NCBI RefSeq assembly: GCF_017104965.1
Contig: NZ_JAAGPR010000056.1
Coordinates: 1-35,880 of the forward strand
Reading direction: 5' to 3'
From: Paraburkholderia sp. Ac-20340
GTDB lineage: Bacteria > Pseudomonadota > Gammaproteobacteria > Burkholderiales > Burkholderiaceae
Length of the DNA stretch: 35,880 bases
Program-made: the position numbers and the translations under genes
Shown here: piece by piece, positions 15,531 to 23,637 of the stretch
Layout: every line of letters starts with the position of its first letter
Position numbering within the stretch: position 1 is the first letter of the stretch
Notes under the pieces: model-generated
Told to the model about the DNA's origin: nothing
Seen by the model: only the letters and a program-made list of their open reading frames with translations
Databases searched by the model: none

Positions 15531-15776
15531 ATGACCCAAGCATTGCCCCCCGAACAGGCGCGCGCCGAAGAAGCGGCCGCGATGGACCGCGTGCTGAACG
15601 CCACGCAACGCGTCAAATCCGCCTTCACGTCGCTGCAGACGCAATTCCCGCCGCAGGGCGAAGGCCGCCCGTCGCAGTTCGCGCTGCAGACTTTCGACGC
15701 CGCCCTGCAGGAACTCGAAGACGCCCAGGCCGCATTCGACGAACTGCTCAACGATCTGCTCGACGGCAACCGTTAA
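15531..15776 (+). CDS. Small hypothetical protein, helical
   Basis: An 81-residue acidic, Ala/Gln/Leu-rich protein, predicted almost entirely alpha-helical, with a possible coiled coil in the C-terminal half (LQELEDAQAAFDELLNDLL). GGAG lies about 7 bases upstream of the ATG. It follows the Lrp gene by 50 bases on the same strand and converges with xylX 22 bases downstream. I recognise no family. The ribosome site and uninterrupted acidic helix pattern support a real gene. Confidence 0.65.
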   Translation: MTQALPPEQARAEEAAAMDRVLNATQRVKSAFTSLQTQFPPQGEGRPSQFALQTFDAALQELEDAQAAFDELLNDLLDGNR

Positions 15777-15798
15777 GCGTCGCGTCGCGTCGCGCCGT

Positions 15799-16992
15799 TC
15801 AGCCACCGACGGCGATGCCGCGCGCCGCGAGATTCGCGTAGAGCGCGCGCACGCCGAACGTCCACGGCGCGATCTCGTCGCTGAGTTTGACGGTGTTGAC
15901 GAGCGCGCCCAGTTGCGGCGCTGATATCGTCACCACATCGCCGATGTGATGCGTGAAGCCGGAGCCCGGCGCGTCGCGGTCCTGGATCGGCGAGAACATC
16001 GTGCCGAGAAACAGCATGAAGCCGTCCGGGTATTGATGATGCGTGCCGCAAGTCTGCGCGACGAGTTGCAGCGGATCGCGGCTGATTTCGCGCATGTGGC
16101 TCACGCCGTCGAGCACGAAATGATCGTCCGCGCCTTCCACGCGTAGCGAAACGCTTGCCGCGCGTACCGAATCCATCGTGAAGCGCCCGTCGAACAGGCG
16201 CACGAACGGACCGATCGCGCACGAGCCGTTATTGTCCTTGCACTTGCCGAGCAAAAGCGCCGAACGGCCTTCGATATCGCGCAGGTTCACATCGTTGCCG
16301 AGCGTCGCGCCCACGGTTTCTCCGCGCGCATTCACCGCCAGCACGATTTCCGGTTCCGGGTTGTTCCAGGCCGAAGCCCGCAGCAAACCCACATCCGCGC
16401 CAAAGCCCACCGCCGACATAGGCTGGGATTTCGAAAATACTTCGGCATCCGTACCAATCCCCACTTCGAGATATTGCGACCACGCACCGCGACGCTGCAA
16501 CTCGGCCTTCAGACGCATGGCGGCGTCCGAACCCGGTTCGATGGCCGAAAGATCCGTGCCGATCAGCGCCGTGATGGTCTCGCGCACCTGTGCCGCCTTC
16601 GCGCGGTCGCCGCCCGCCTGCTCTTCGATCACGCGCTCCAGCAGACTCACCGCAAACGTCACGCCGCAAGCCTTGATCGCCTGCACATCGCAGGGCGCGA
16701 GCAGATGCGCGCGAGTTGACTCTTTCTGCACGCCGGGCAAGCTCGCCGCGAGCAGATCCTTCACATCGCCGATTAACTCGCCGGGCGCGTGGCGCGCGAT
16801 CTCGACGGCGTCGGCGCGATCGAACAGGTCCGCCGTGGTCGCCACCGTGCGCGTGATATCGAACACCTGGCCGCCGCGCACGACAATCACGCCCGGTCCT
16901 TCGTGCGCGCCGTCGCGCCGCCACACGCGGCCGACCAGCAAAGCATCGTCGAGATCGACGGGCAGGAAAGCGGAAACGGACGATTCAGTCAT
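15799..16992 (-). CDS. xylX: 2-keto-3-deoxy-D-pentonate dehydratase, FAH family (XylX-like)
   Basis: A 397-residue fumarylacetoacetate-hydrolase-fold protein that tracks Caulobacter XylX through most of its length. Shared segments include KACGVTFAVSLLERVIEE, WNNPEPEIVL, LGNDVNLRDIEGRSALLL, CKDNNGSCAIGPF, HQYPDGFMLFLGTMF and GFTHHIGD. XylX dehydrates 2-keto-3-deoxy-xylonate to alpha-ketoglutarate semialdehyde in the Weimberg pathway. Acidic metal ligands sit in the NPEPEI region. The start at 16992 gives AGG about 9 bases upstream and matches the homologue's N-terminus; ATG at 16998 is also possible. A divergent IclR gene and xylD nearby support the role. The substrate could be the arabinonate-derived equivalent. 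Confidence 0.85.
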   Translation of the reverse strand: MTESSVSAFLPVDLDDALLVGRVWRRDGAHEGPGVIVVRGGQVFDITRTVATTADLFDRADAVEIARHAPGELIGDVKDLLAASLPGVQKESTRAHLLAPCDVQAIKACGVTFAVSLLERVIEEQAGGDRAKAAQVRETITALIGTDLSAIEPGSDAAMRLKAELQRRGAWSQYLEVGIGTDAEVFSKSQPMSAVGFGADVGLLRASAWNNPEPEIVLAVNARGETVGATLGNDVNLRDIEGRSALLLGKCKDNNGSCAIGPFVRLFDGRFTMDSVRAASVSLRVEGADDHFVLDGVSHMREISRDPLQLVAQTCGTHHQYPDGFMLFLGTMFSPIQDRDAPGSGFTHHIGDVVTISAPQLGALVNTVKLSDEIAPWTFGVRALYANLAARGIAVGG

Positions 16993-17105
16993 GAGCATCA
17001 ACCTGTTGCGTGATTGAAGTAAATAAGCGCGGTAATGCAATGTCAGCGACAACGCGCAACGATCGTATGATCGGCCACGCACGCTGTCCAACCAGATGCT
17101 AGTAT

Positions 17106-17121
17106 TTCCAACCTGTTGGAA
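17106..17121. promoter_or_regulatory. Palindrome between xylX and IclR gene, candidate operator
   Basis: TTCCAAC and its complement GTTGGAA flank CT, giving a near-perfect 16-base palindrome. It lies 23 bases upstream of the IclR-type gene and 113 bases upstream of xylX. IclR-family sites often contain GGAA/TTCC half-sites, so autoregulation and control of xylX are plausible. Confidence 0.5.
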
Positions 17122-17144
17122 GCCGCCGATACGCCCAGGTCACC

Positions 17145-17891
17145 ATGTCCACTGCCTACGAAGTGCCCGCGCTCAAGCGCATTCACGACATCCTCGACGT
17201 TCTCGCGCACGCGCAGGCACCCGTGCGCGCGGCCGTCATTGCGGAGCAAACCGGGCTATCGCGCAGCACGCTGTATCTGATGCTCGATTCGCTGGAACGC
17301 AGGCGCTGGATCGAAAAGCGCGCGGATGGTTACATCGTCGGCGTGACGCTGTTCGAACTGGGCAGCGCGTATGTGCGCCACGACCGACTGCACGACGCCT
17401 TCCGCCACGAAGCCGCAAGCTTTATCGCCAAGCACAACGAGGTCGTGCAACTTGCCGTGCTCGACGGCACGGAAGTCGTCTATATTGCGCGCGAAGATCC
17501 GGCCCGCCCGGTGCGGCTGATTTCCGATCTCGGCTCGCGCCTGCCCGCCCATTGCTGCGCGCTGGGTAAGGCGCTGCTCGCCAGTCTTTCGGATGCCGAA
17601 ATAATGACGATCGTGCCGAAGCAACTCCCGGCCATCACGCCCAATACGATCACGCGGCGTCAGGATTTGCTGCTCGCGCTCGATGCGATCCGCCGTTCGG
17701 GACTCGCGCACGAGCGCGAAGAAGTCACGGCGGGTCTCACGTGTTTCGCCGCGTTCGTGGGCGTGACGGCGCTCGGCAAGCGCGTGGCGGTGAGCACGAG
17801 TCTGCCGCTCGAACGTATCGATGCGCGCCGCGAAAAGCGCATCGCCATCGCCGTCGTGGAGATGGCGCATCGCATCGGCAAGACGCTTTAA
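17145..17891 (+). CDS. IclR-family transcriptional regulator
   Basis: A 248-residue IclR-type regulator. The N-terminal winged helix (about residues 9-65) includes PALKRIHDILDVL and TGLSRSTLYLMLDSLERRRWI. The C-terminal GAF-like effector domain carries LPAHCCALGKALLASL, a typical IclR core. It is divergent from xylX (152-base gap) and its stop is 8 bases from the convergent end of xylD, so it sits in the middle of the sugar-acid module. Effectors of close relatives are sugar acids or keto acids. The palindrome at 17106-17121 is its likely site. Confidence 0.88.
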   Translation: MSTAYEVPALKRIHDILDVLAHAQAPVRAAVIAEQTGLSRSTLYLMLDSLERRRWIEKRADGYIVGVTLFELGSAYVRHDRLHDAFRHEAASFIAKHNEVVQLAVLDGTEVVYIAREDPARPVRLISDLGSRLPAHCCALGKALLASLSDAEIMTIVPKQLPAITPNTITRRQDLLLALDAIRRSGLAHEREEVTAGLTCFAAFVGVTALGKRVAVSTSLPLERIDARREKRIAIAVVEMAHRIGKTL

Positions 17892-17899
17892 GTCGCGCG

Positions 17900-19684
17900 T
17901 CAGTGCGAGTGACGCGGCTCGCCGCGCTCCTCGATCACACGCAGATACAGCGTGGCCGGTTCGAGACAACCGCCCGTCGATAACTGGCCCACAGTCTGCC
18001 GATAAAGCGCCTGCCACGGCGTTTGCGAAGGCGGCGCGTCAAATGCCGCGTGCTCGCGACGCTGCGCCAGTTCCTGCGCATCGATCAGCAGTTCGACGCG
18101 CCGCGCGTTCAGATCGACCTTGATGCGGTCGTCCGTGCGCAGCAGCGCGAGGCCGCCGCCCACGGCCGCTTCCGGCGACATGTTGAGTATCGACGGACTC
18201 GCCGACGTGCCGCTCTGCCGCCCGTCGCCCATGCAGGGCAGCGACGTCACGCCGCGCTTCACGAGTTCGGAGGGCGGCGCCATGTTCACCACTTCTGCGC
18301 TGCCCGGATAACCGACCGTACCGCAGCCGCGTATCACCAGCATGCAGCGCTCGTCGATATTCAACGCGGGATCGTTGATGCGCGCGCGATAGTCCTCGGG
18401 GCCGTCGAACACGATGGCGCGCGCTTCGAACACATTTTCCGCGCCCGGCTCGCTCAGATACGTCTTGCGAAACGCCTCGCCCACCACCGACATCTTCATG
18501 ATCGCGCTATCGAAGAAGTTGCCCGACAGCACGATGAAACCCGCGCCATGCATGAGCGGCGCATCGCAGGTGTGAATCACGTCGCGGTCGGCGGCGGGCG
18601 CGGCATCGGCAATCTCGCCGGTCGTGCGGCCCGACACCGTGGCGCAATTGCGCCGCACGAGCCCCGCGCGATCGAGTTCGCGCAGCACCGCCGGCACGCC
18701 GCCCGCACGATGAAAACTCTCGCCCAGATATTCGCCGGCGGGCATCGTATTCGCGAGCAAAGGCACGGGCTCGCCAAAGCGCTGCCAGTCTTCGAGCGTG
18801 AGATCGACGCCGATATGACGCGCGATTGCGATCAGATGCGGCGGGCAATTCGTCGATGCGCCCAGCGCCGACGCCACCACGATCGCATTCTCGAACGCCG
18901 CCCGCGTCATGATGTGCGACGGCCGCACATCCTCGCGCACCAGATCGACGCTGCGCTTGCCCGTGACATACGCCATTTGTCCGCGCTCGCGGTACGCCGC
19001 CGGAATGCTCGCGCAGCCAGGCAAGGACATGCCCAGCGCTTCGGCGAGGCAATTCATCGACAGCGCCGTGCCCATGGTGTTGCAATGCCCGATCGACGGC
19101 GACGACGCCGTGGTGAGCGCCATAAAACCTTCGTAATCGATTTCGCCCGCCGCCAGCAGATTGCGCGCATGCCAGATGACCGTGCCGGAACCGACGCGCT
19201 TGCCCTCGTGCCAGCCGTCGAGCATCGGGCCGCCCGACAGGACGATGGCGGGCAGATCGACGGTGGCCGCCGCCATCAGACAGGCCGGCGTGGTCTTGTC
19301 GCAACCGGTCGTCAGCACCACGCCATCGAGCGGAAAGCCGTGCAGGATTTCCACCAGCCCGAGATAGGCAAGGTTGCGGTCGAGCGCGGCCGTGGGACGG
19401 CGGCTCTGCTCCGCGAGCGGATGCACGGGAAACTCCATCGGAATGCCGCCCGCGTCGCGAATGCCCGCTTTGACGCGCTCCGCGAGCGCAATGTGATGGC
19501 GATTGCAGGGCGCGAGATCGCTGCCCGTCTGCGCGATGCCGATAATCGGCCGCCCGGACTGCAACTCTTCGCGCGTGAGACCGTAATTCATGAAGCGCTC
19601 GACGTAGAGCGCGGTCATGTCCGCGTGCGCGGGATCGTCGAACCATGCCTGGCTGCGCAGGCGGCGTGCTGGCGTTTGGGCCAT
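17900..19684 (-). CDS. xylD: D-xylonate dehydratase (IlvD/Edd family, XylD-like)
   Basis: A 594-residue IlvD/Edd dehydratase very similar to Caulobacter XylD over its full length. The three [2Fe-2S] cysteines fall at C60 (SDLAPCN), C128 (TTGCDKTTPA) and C201 (GHCNTMGT), the same numbering I recall for the Caulobacter enzyme. D129-K130 form part of the Mg2+ site. It dehydrates D-xylonate to 2-keto-3-deoxy-xylonate, feeding XylX; related enzymes also use L-arabinonate. The start at 19684 has AGGAG 9 bases upstream, whereas ATG at 19705 overlaps that site. A LacI/GntR-type operator lies at 19743-19772. Confidence 0.88.
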   Translation of the reverse strand: MAQTPARRLRSQAWFDDPAHADMTALYVERFMNYGLTREELQSGRPIIGIAQTGSDLAPCNRHHIALAERVKAGIRDAGGIPMEFPVHPLAEQSRRPTAALDRNLAYLGLVEILHGFPLDGVVLTTGCDKTTPACLMAAATVDLPAIVLSGGPMLDGWHEGKRVGSGTVIWHARNLLAAGEIDYEGFMALTTASSPSIGHCNTMGTALSMNCLAEALGMSLPGCASIPAAYRERGQMAYVTGKRSVDLVREDVRPSHIMTRAAFENAIVVASALGASTNCPPHLIAIARHIGVDLTLEDWQRFGEPVPLLANTMPAGEYLGESFHRAGGVPAVLRELDRAGLVRRNCATVSGRTTGEIADAAPAADRDVIHTCDAPLMHGAGFIVLSGNFFDSAIMKMSVVGEAFRKTYLSEPGAENVFEARAIVFDGPEDYRARINDPALNIDERCMLVIRGCGTVGYPGSAEVVNMAPPSELVKRGVTSLPCMGDGRQSGTSASPSILNMSPEAAVGGGLALLRTDDRIKVDLNARRVELLIDAQELAQRREHAAFDAPPSQTPWQALYRQTVGQLSTGGCLEPATLYLRVIEERGEPRHSH

Positions 19685-19742
19685 GATGCGTGTCTCCTGT
19701 CTCATCCGATTGATCTGCTGCGTCGGATCTATGGCTTACACA

Positions 19743-19772
19743 TATCGAAATGTTACCGATAACATTTCGATA
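19743..19772. promoter_or_regulatory. LacI/GntR-type operator upstream of xylD
   Basis: Perfect 13-base arms TATCGAAATGTTA and TAACATTTCGATA surround CCGA. The core ATGTTACCGATAACAT matches the gluconate-repressor (GntR/IdnR of E. coli) operator consensus. It lies 59-88 bases upstream of the xylD start. The LacI-family gene whose stop is 90 bases further on is closest in sequence to E. coli GntR, making it the obvious binder. Confidence 0.75.
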
Positions 19773-19861
19773 CTAGCACGCGGCAAATGCAGCGCGCAGC
19801 CAGGGTGACTACGACATCCGAAAGGAGATAGAAAGCCTGCTTTTTACACGCGCTTAGGCGC

Positions 19862-20905
19862 TCAGGCGCTCTCGCGCTCGACCACGTTGTAGTGAATACG
19901 CGTCTTCACGGTGCGCCGCGCGTGCGCCCCGCTCTCGCTGTCCTCCGCGGCCAGCGCGCCGAGCAGCGCTTCGCCCGCGCGCCGCCCGATCCCGTAGGCA
20001 TCGACGGAAACCGTCGTGATGGCCGGATGGCAGCAAGCCGCAATTTCGAAGTTACCGAAGCCCGCCACCGCGATCTGGCCCGGCACCGCGATGCCGCGCC
20101 GCTGGCATTCCATGATCGCGCCGAACGCCGACATATCGCTCACGCACATCACCGCCTCGGTATCGGGCCAGCGTTCGAGCAGCGCGGCCAGCGCGGGCGC
20201 GCCGTGGCTCATCGTGATCGGCGAATCGCCGTGGCGCACCATGCGCGGCTCGCCCAGCCCGAGCGCCTTCATTTCCTGCTGATAGCCCTTGAGGCGGTCG
20301 AGGCCGCGCCAGTCCAGCTCGCTCGCCCCGCCGATAAACGCGATGCGTTTATGCCCTTTGCCCGCCAGATAGCGCACCATTTCGCGCGCCGCGCTCACGT
20401 TCGAAAAGCCCACACTCATATCGATCGGATGCGCAGGCTGATCCCACATTTCGACGACCGGCACGCCCGAGCGTTCGAGCAGCGCGCGCGTGGCCTCCGT
20501 GTGCTGCGAGCCGGTCAGCGCGATGCAGCGCGGCTGATGGCGCAGCATCTGGCGCACGAGGCGCTCTTCGCGCTCCAGCGAATAATCGGTATCGCCGATC
20601 AGCAGTTCGAGCCCTTGCGCCTCCAGCACGGCGGTCAGGCCGCTCACGGTGTCCGAGAAGTTCGAGCTCGACATCGACGGCACCAGCACGGCGACAAACG
20701 ACGAGCGCCCCGACGACAACGCGCCCGCCGCCGCATCGGCCACATAGCCAAGTTCGTCGATGGCGCGCTGCACGCGCGCACGCGTGGCTTCCGAGGCGCT
20801 GCGGCCCGCCAGCACGCGCGAAACCGTCATCTTCGATACCCCGGCGAGTTCGGCGACATCGGACATGCGCGGCGGCGTGGATTTCGGTGCGGGTGTCTTG
20901 ACCAT
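19862..20905 (-). CDS. LacI-family repressor, GntR (gluconate) type
   Basis: A 347-residue LacI/GalR regulator. The helix-turn-helix MSDVAELAGVSKMTVSRVL is followed by the hinge ALDELGYV-type helix and a periplasmic-binding-protein-like sensor. Segments such as GVPVVEMWDQ, IDMSVGFSN and SAAREM closely parallel E. coli GntR. It lies upstream of xylD on the same strand. Its predicted operator type matches the palindrome at 19743-19772, so it probably represses xylD and responds to a sugar acid. ATG at 20905 is preferred by family length; the frame is open to 21034 with another ATG at 20938, and no good ribosome site decides. Confidence 0.87.
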   Translation of the reverse strand: MVKTPAPKSTPPRMSDVAELAGVSKMTVSRVLAGRSASEATRARVQRAIDELGYVADAAAGALSSGRSSFVAVLVPSMSSSNFSDTVSGLTAVLEAQGLELLIGDTDYSLEREERLVRQMLRHQPRCIALTGSQHTEATRALLERSGVPVVEMWDQPAHPIDMSVGFSNVSAAREMVRYLAGKGHKRIAFIGGASELDWRGLDRLKGYQQEMKALGLGEPRMVRHGDSPITMSHGAPALAALLERWPDTEAVMCVSDMSAFGAIMECQRRGIAVPGQIAVAGFGNFEIAACCHPAITTVSVDAYGIGRRAGEALLGALAAEDSESGAHARRTVKTRIHYNVVERESA

Positions 20906-21074
20906 CGGGGCAAACGTGTCGAAGTGTGAACAGTGCATATGATAGCGGCAGCGGCGCGGGCCTCGTCCGCGCCGGCGGCCATCGCGATTCACGCACGGCT
21001 GAAGCACGACGGCGCGTGCTGGCGCACAATGCACGCTGCCTCTTCATGCACCCAACACGTTCAGGAGACACTCC

Positions 21075-21908
21075 ATGCCCACCACGCCCCGCAGCGTCGC
21101 GGAAAAACGCGCCGCATTCCGCGCCCTGCATGCTTCGGGCTGCTTCGTATTGCCGAATCCGTGGGACGCAGGCAGCGCCCGCTATCTGGAAAGCGCCGGC
21201 TTCAAGGCGCTCGCGACGACGAGTTCGGGTTTCGCGTGGTCGCACGCTCACGCCGACAACCACGTCTCGCGCGATGCCGTGCTGGCCCATCTGCGCGACA
21301 TCGTGGCGGCGACGAATCTGCCCGTCAACGCCGACTTCGAAAGCGGCTTCGGCGCCGACGCGGCGGGCGTGGCCGAAAGCGTGGGACTCGCGGTCGATAC
21401 CGGCATCGCAGGGCTTTCCATCGAAGACTCCACCGGCAACGACGGCGCGCCGCTCCTGCCGCTGCACGTCGCCGTCGAACGCATGAAGGCCGCGCGCAGC
21501 GCCATCGACGCGCGCGGCGGCGATACCTTGCTGATCGGCCGGGCGGAGAACTTCGTCGCGGGCGTGCCCGATCTCGCCGATGCCATCGCGCGCCTCAAGG
21601 CTTACGCGGATGCAGGCGCGGACTGCCTCTACGCGCCGGGCCTGCACACGCGCGAACAGATCGAGGCGGTCGTGGCCGCCGTCGCGCCGAAGCCGGTGAA
21701 TGTGCTGGTGGGATCGGTATCGGCGTTCACGGTGCCGGAACTCGCGGCGATGGGCGTGCGGCGCGTGAGCGTCGGCGGCGCGCTGGCGCGCGCGGCGTGG
21801 GGCGGATTTATCCGCGCGGTGGAAACGCTCAAGGAAGGCCGCTTCGATGGTTTTATCGACGCCGCGCCTGGCCATGCGCTCAACGATCTGTTCGGCAAAG
21901 CGCAGTGA
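21075..21908 (+). CDS. Isocitrate lyase/PEP mutase superfamily enzyme
   Basis: A 277-residue TIM-barrel protein of the ICL/PEPM superfamily. It has the opening LHASGCFVLPNPWDAGSAR, the Mg2+-binding strand VNADFESGFG (about residues 83-92), GLSIEDSTG, and IGRAEN. The isocitrate-lyase KKCGH loop is absent, so it is not a classical isocitrate lyase. Family members cleave or decarboxylate small oxo-acids, and the exact reaction is unknown. AGGAG lies about 8 bases upstream of the ATG. It is divergent from the LacI-type gene (169-base gap), suggesting membership in the sugar-acid regulon. It converges with the macroglobulin operon. Confidence 0.82.
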   Translation: MPTTPRSVAEKRAAFRALHASGCFVLPNPWDAGSARYLESAGFKALATTSSGFAWSHAHADNHVSRDAVLAHLRDIVAATNLPVNADFESGFGADAAGVAESVGLAVDTGIAGLSIEDSTGNDGAPLLPLHVAVERMKAARSAIDARGGDTLLIGRAENFVAGVPDLADAIARLKAYADAGADCLYAPGLHTREQIEAVVAAVAPKPVNVLVGSVSAFTVPELAAMGVRRVSVGGALARAAWGGFIRAVETLKEGRFDGFIDAAPGHALNDLFGKAQ

Positions 21909-21934
21909 GAACGCGCTCGTGAGCGCTCAGGAAA

Positions 21935-22735
21935 TCAGGGAATCGTGAAGCGCTTCACGAGCGTCAGTTCGCCGGCCTTGCGCATCGGTGCGCGGATCGT
22001 TTCGCTCTTCTCGTTCGGCGTGCCTTCGTCTGTGATGATGGTGATCTGCGCCACCGTCATGTCGCTGCCGCTGTTGCCGCTGCCGTAGTAGTTCACGTAC
22101 ACCAGATACGTGCCGTGCAGCGGCGCGGCGCTCGAATAGATTTCGGGACCGTAGCCGGTCGTCACGTCCACGTCGAGCGCGCCGCCGTTGGGCGCGACGC
22201 GATCGGCGTAGAACGTGTGCACGCCGTCGGGCGACACCACATGCAGGTCGAGGTCAGTGCCGTCGGTGTCCCAGGCGAGCACGATGCGCAGGCGCGCGTG
22301 CGTCTTGTTCGCGTAGGCATCGTAGAACTGCACGCGCTTTTTCGTGCCGTCCTGGGTGCGCAACTCGACGCTATTGCTGCCCGCGCCGAACGCAAACGGC
22401 CGCGAGAACGTGCCGTCTTCTTCGATGCGCTGCGGCATCGGCGTGCCGTTCACGACCAGCGTGCCCACCGACGTCCCCGCCTTCGCTTTCGGCGCCGCCT
22501 TGATCTGCCCGGCGATCAGCGCGTTCGCGCTCTGGCCTTCGGGCGTGCTCACCGCCACCGCCGGATAGTGGACATCCTGCGTGTAACGCGCTTCGTCGCC
22601 GGCCGAATTGCGCCAGCCGTTCAGCGGCGCAGTGAAGTCGATGGTGTCGGCGTGCGCCGCGCCCGCGCAGATCGCAAGCGCAACAGCGGCCAGGCCGTGG
22701 CGCGCGGGACGTTGTTTGAGCGAGATCGCTTTCAT
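21935..22735 (-). CDS. yfaP: YfaP-like DUF2135 exported protein (second copy)
   Basis: A 266-residue exported protein, last gene of the macroglobulin operon. The signal peptide (RHGLAAVALAICAGAAHA) probably ends near residue 29. The DUF2135 core has LAWDTDGTDLDLHVVSPDGVHTFY, with alternating Asp residues that look like a Ca2+ or carbohydrate-type site, then GPEIYSSAAPLHGTYLVYVNYYG. It is a paralogue of the preceding gene, sharing GWR, FAFGAGSNSVEL and MRKxGxLxLVK blocks. AAGG precedes the ATG and the gap to the upstream gene is 38 bases. Function is unknown; P. aeruginosa operons of this type make membrane-associated complexes with the macroglobulin. Confidence 0.85.
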   Translation of the reverse strand: MKAISLKQRPARHGLAAVALAICAGAAHADTIDFTAPLNGWRNSAGDEARYTQDVHYPAVAVSTPEGQSANALIAGQIKAAPKAKAGTSVGTLVVNGTPMPQRIEEDGTFSRPFAFGAGSNSVELRTQDGTKKRVQFYDAYANKTHARLRIVLAWDTDGTDLDLHVVSPDGVHTFYADRVAPNGGALDVDVTTGYGPEIYSSAAPLHGTYLVYVNYYGSGNSGSDMTVAQITIITDEGTPNEKSETIRAPMRKAGELTLVKRFTIP

Positions 22736-22773
22736 GTGGGTTCGCCTTCGTGGGCCGGTTTGCCGTTGCGTGT

Positions 22774-23637
22774 TTATAGCTGCTCGCTCTTCACGAGCAA
22801 CAGATCGCCGATCTTGCGCAGCGGCACCACGCGCGTCTCGCGGCGCTCGTTCGGCGTGTTCTCGTTGAACACGAGCGTAAGCGTTGCGGTGATGACTTCG
22901 CGATCGTGCGCATGGGCGTCGAAGTTATAGCCGGTCGAATCGAAATTGCCCCAGTAATTCAGGAAGAATAGCCAGGTTCCATGCTCGGGCGCCGCCGACG
23001 AAAAAATCCCCGGACCCGCGCCATCGACGGAATCGACATCGAAACCGCTGCCGTCTTCCAGCGTCGGATTCGCGAAGAACGCGTGCAAGCCGTCCGGCGT
23101 AATCACATGCAGATCGACCTGCGCGTGCGGATCGTCCCACGTCACGATCGCGCGCAGTTTGGCCTGCGGCTTGGTGCGATCGGCCTCGTAGAACTGCATG
23201 CGCTGATGCTTCGTGCCGTCCGGCGAAATGATCTCGATGCTGTTCGAGCCTGCGCCGAACGCCCAGGGACGCGCGAACCAGCCTTGCTCGTCGGTGTAAA
23301 GCGGCGTGGCGTTGCCGTTGATGACGAGCGTGGGCGGACGGCGCGCATGCGGATCGACGTGCTTCAACTGACCTTCGATCAGCGTGCGAAAGCGCTGCGA
23401 GCCGCGATCGACGGGCGGACGCGGATACGCCGCAACATACTGCTCGCCTTCGTTCGTGAGGCCGCTGTGACGCCAGCCGTTGAACGCGCCGGTGATGCGG
23501 GCGAGCGTGCCGCCGCTATCCGGCTTATCCTGGCCGTCGCCGGCCGCCAGCGCATTGCCGCTGGTCATCGACAACGCGCCGACGCAGGCCAGCGTCGTAG
23601 CGAAAGTGAGCGCTTGCGCGAACGGTTTCATCGTCAT
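22774..23637 (-). CDS. yfaP: YfaP-like DUF2135 exported protein (first copy)
   Basis: A 287-residue exported DUF2135 protein. The signal peptide (about residues 1-32) ends at a GNALA-A type site. The core contains VTWDDPHAQVDLHVITPDGLHAFF and GPGIFSSAAPEHGTWLFFLNYWG, parallel to the next gene. The start directly abuts the yfaQ stop (TGA then ATG), and AGGAAG lies 5-7 bases upstream, so translation is coupled. Tandem DUF2135 genes imply gene duplication with divergence; E. coli has only one yfaP in its locus. Confidence 0.85.
   Translation of the reverse strand: MTMKPFAQALTFATTLACVGALSMTSGNALAAGDGQDKPDSGGTLARITGAFNGWRHSGLTNEGEQYVAAYPRPPVDRGSQRFRTLIEGQLKHVDPHARRPPTLVINGNATPLYTDEQGWFARPWAFGAGSNSIEIISPDGTKHQRMQFYEADRTKPQAKLRAIVTWDDPHAQVDLHVITPDGLHAFFANPTLEDGSGFDVDSVDGAGPGIFSSAAPEHGTWLFFLNYWGNFDSTGYNFDAHAHDREVITATLTLVFNENTPNERRETRVVPLRKIGDLLLVKSEQL

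Noticed and set aside
18023..19762. A 579-codon open frame on the plus strand
   Set aside because: It is antisense to xylD, whose iron-sulfur cysteines and full-length similarity are clear.
21075..21908. PEP mutase making phosphonates, linked to the phn cluster
   Set aside because: The gene is 15 kb from the phn cluster, no phosphonopyruvate decarboxylase is present, and its neighbours are sugar-acid genes. Superfamily membership alone does not show C-P bond formation.
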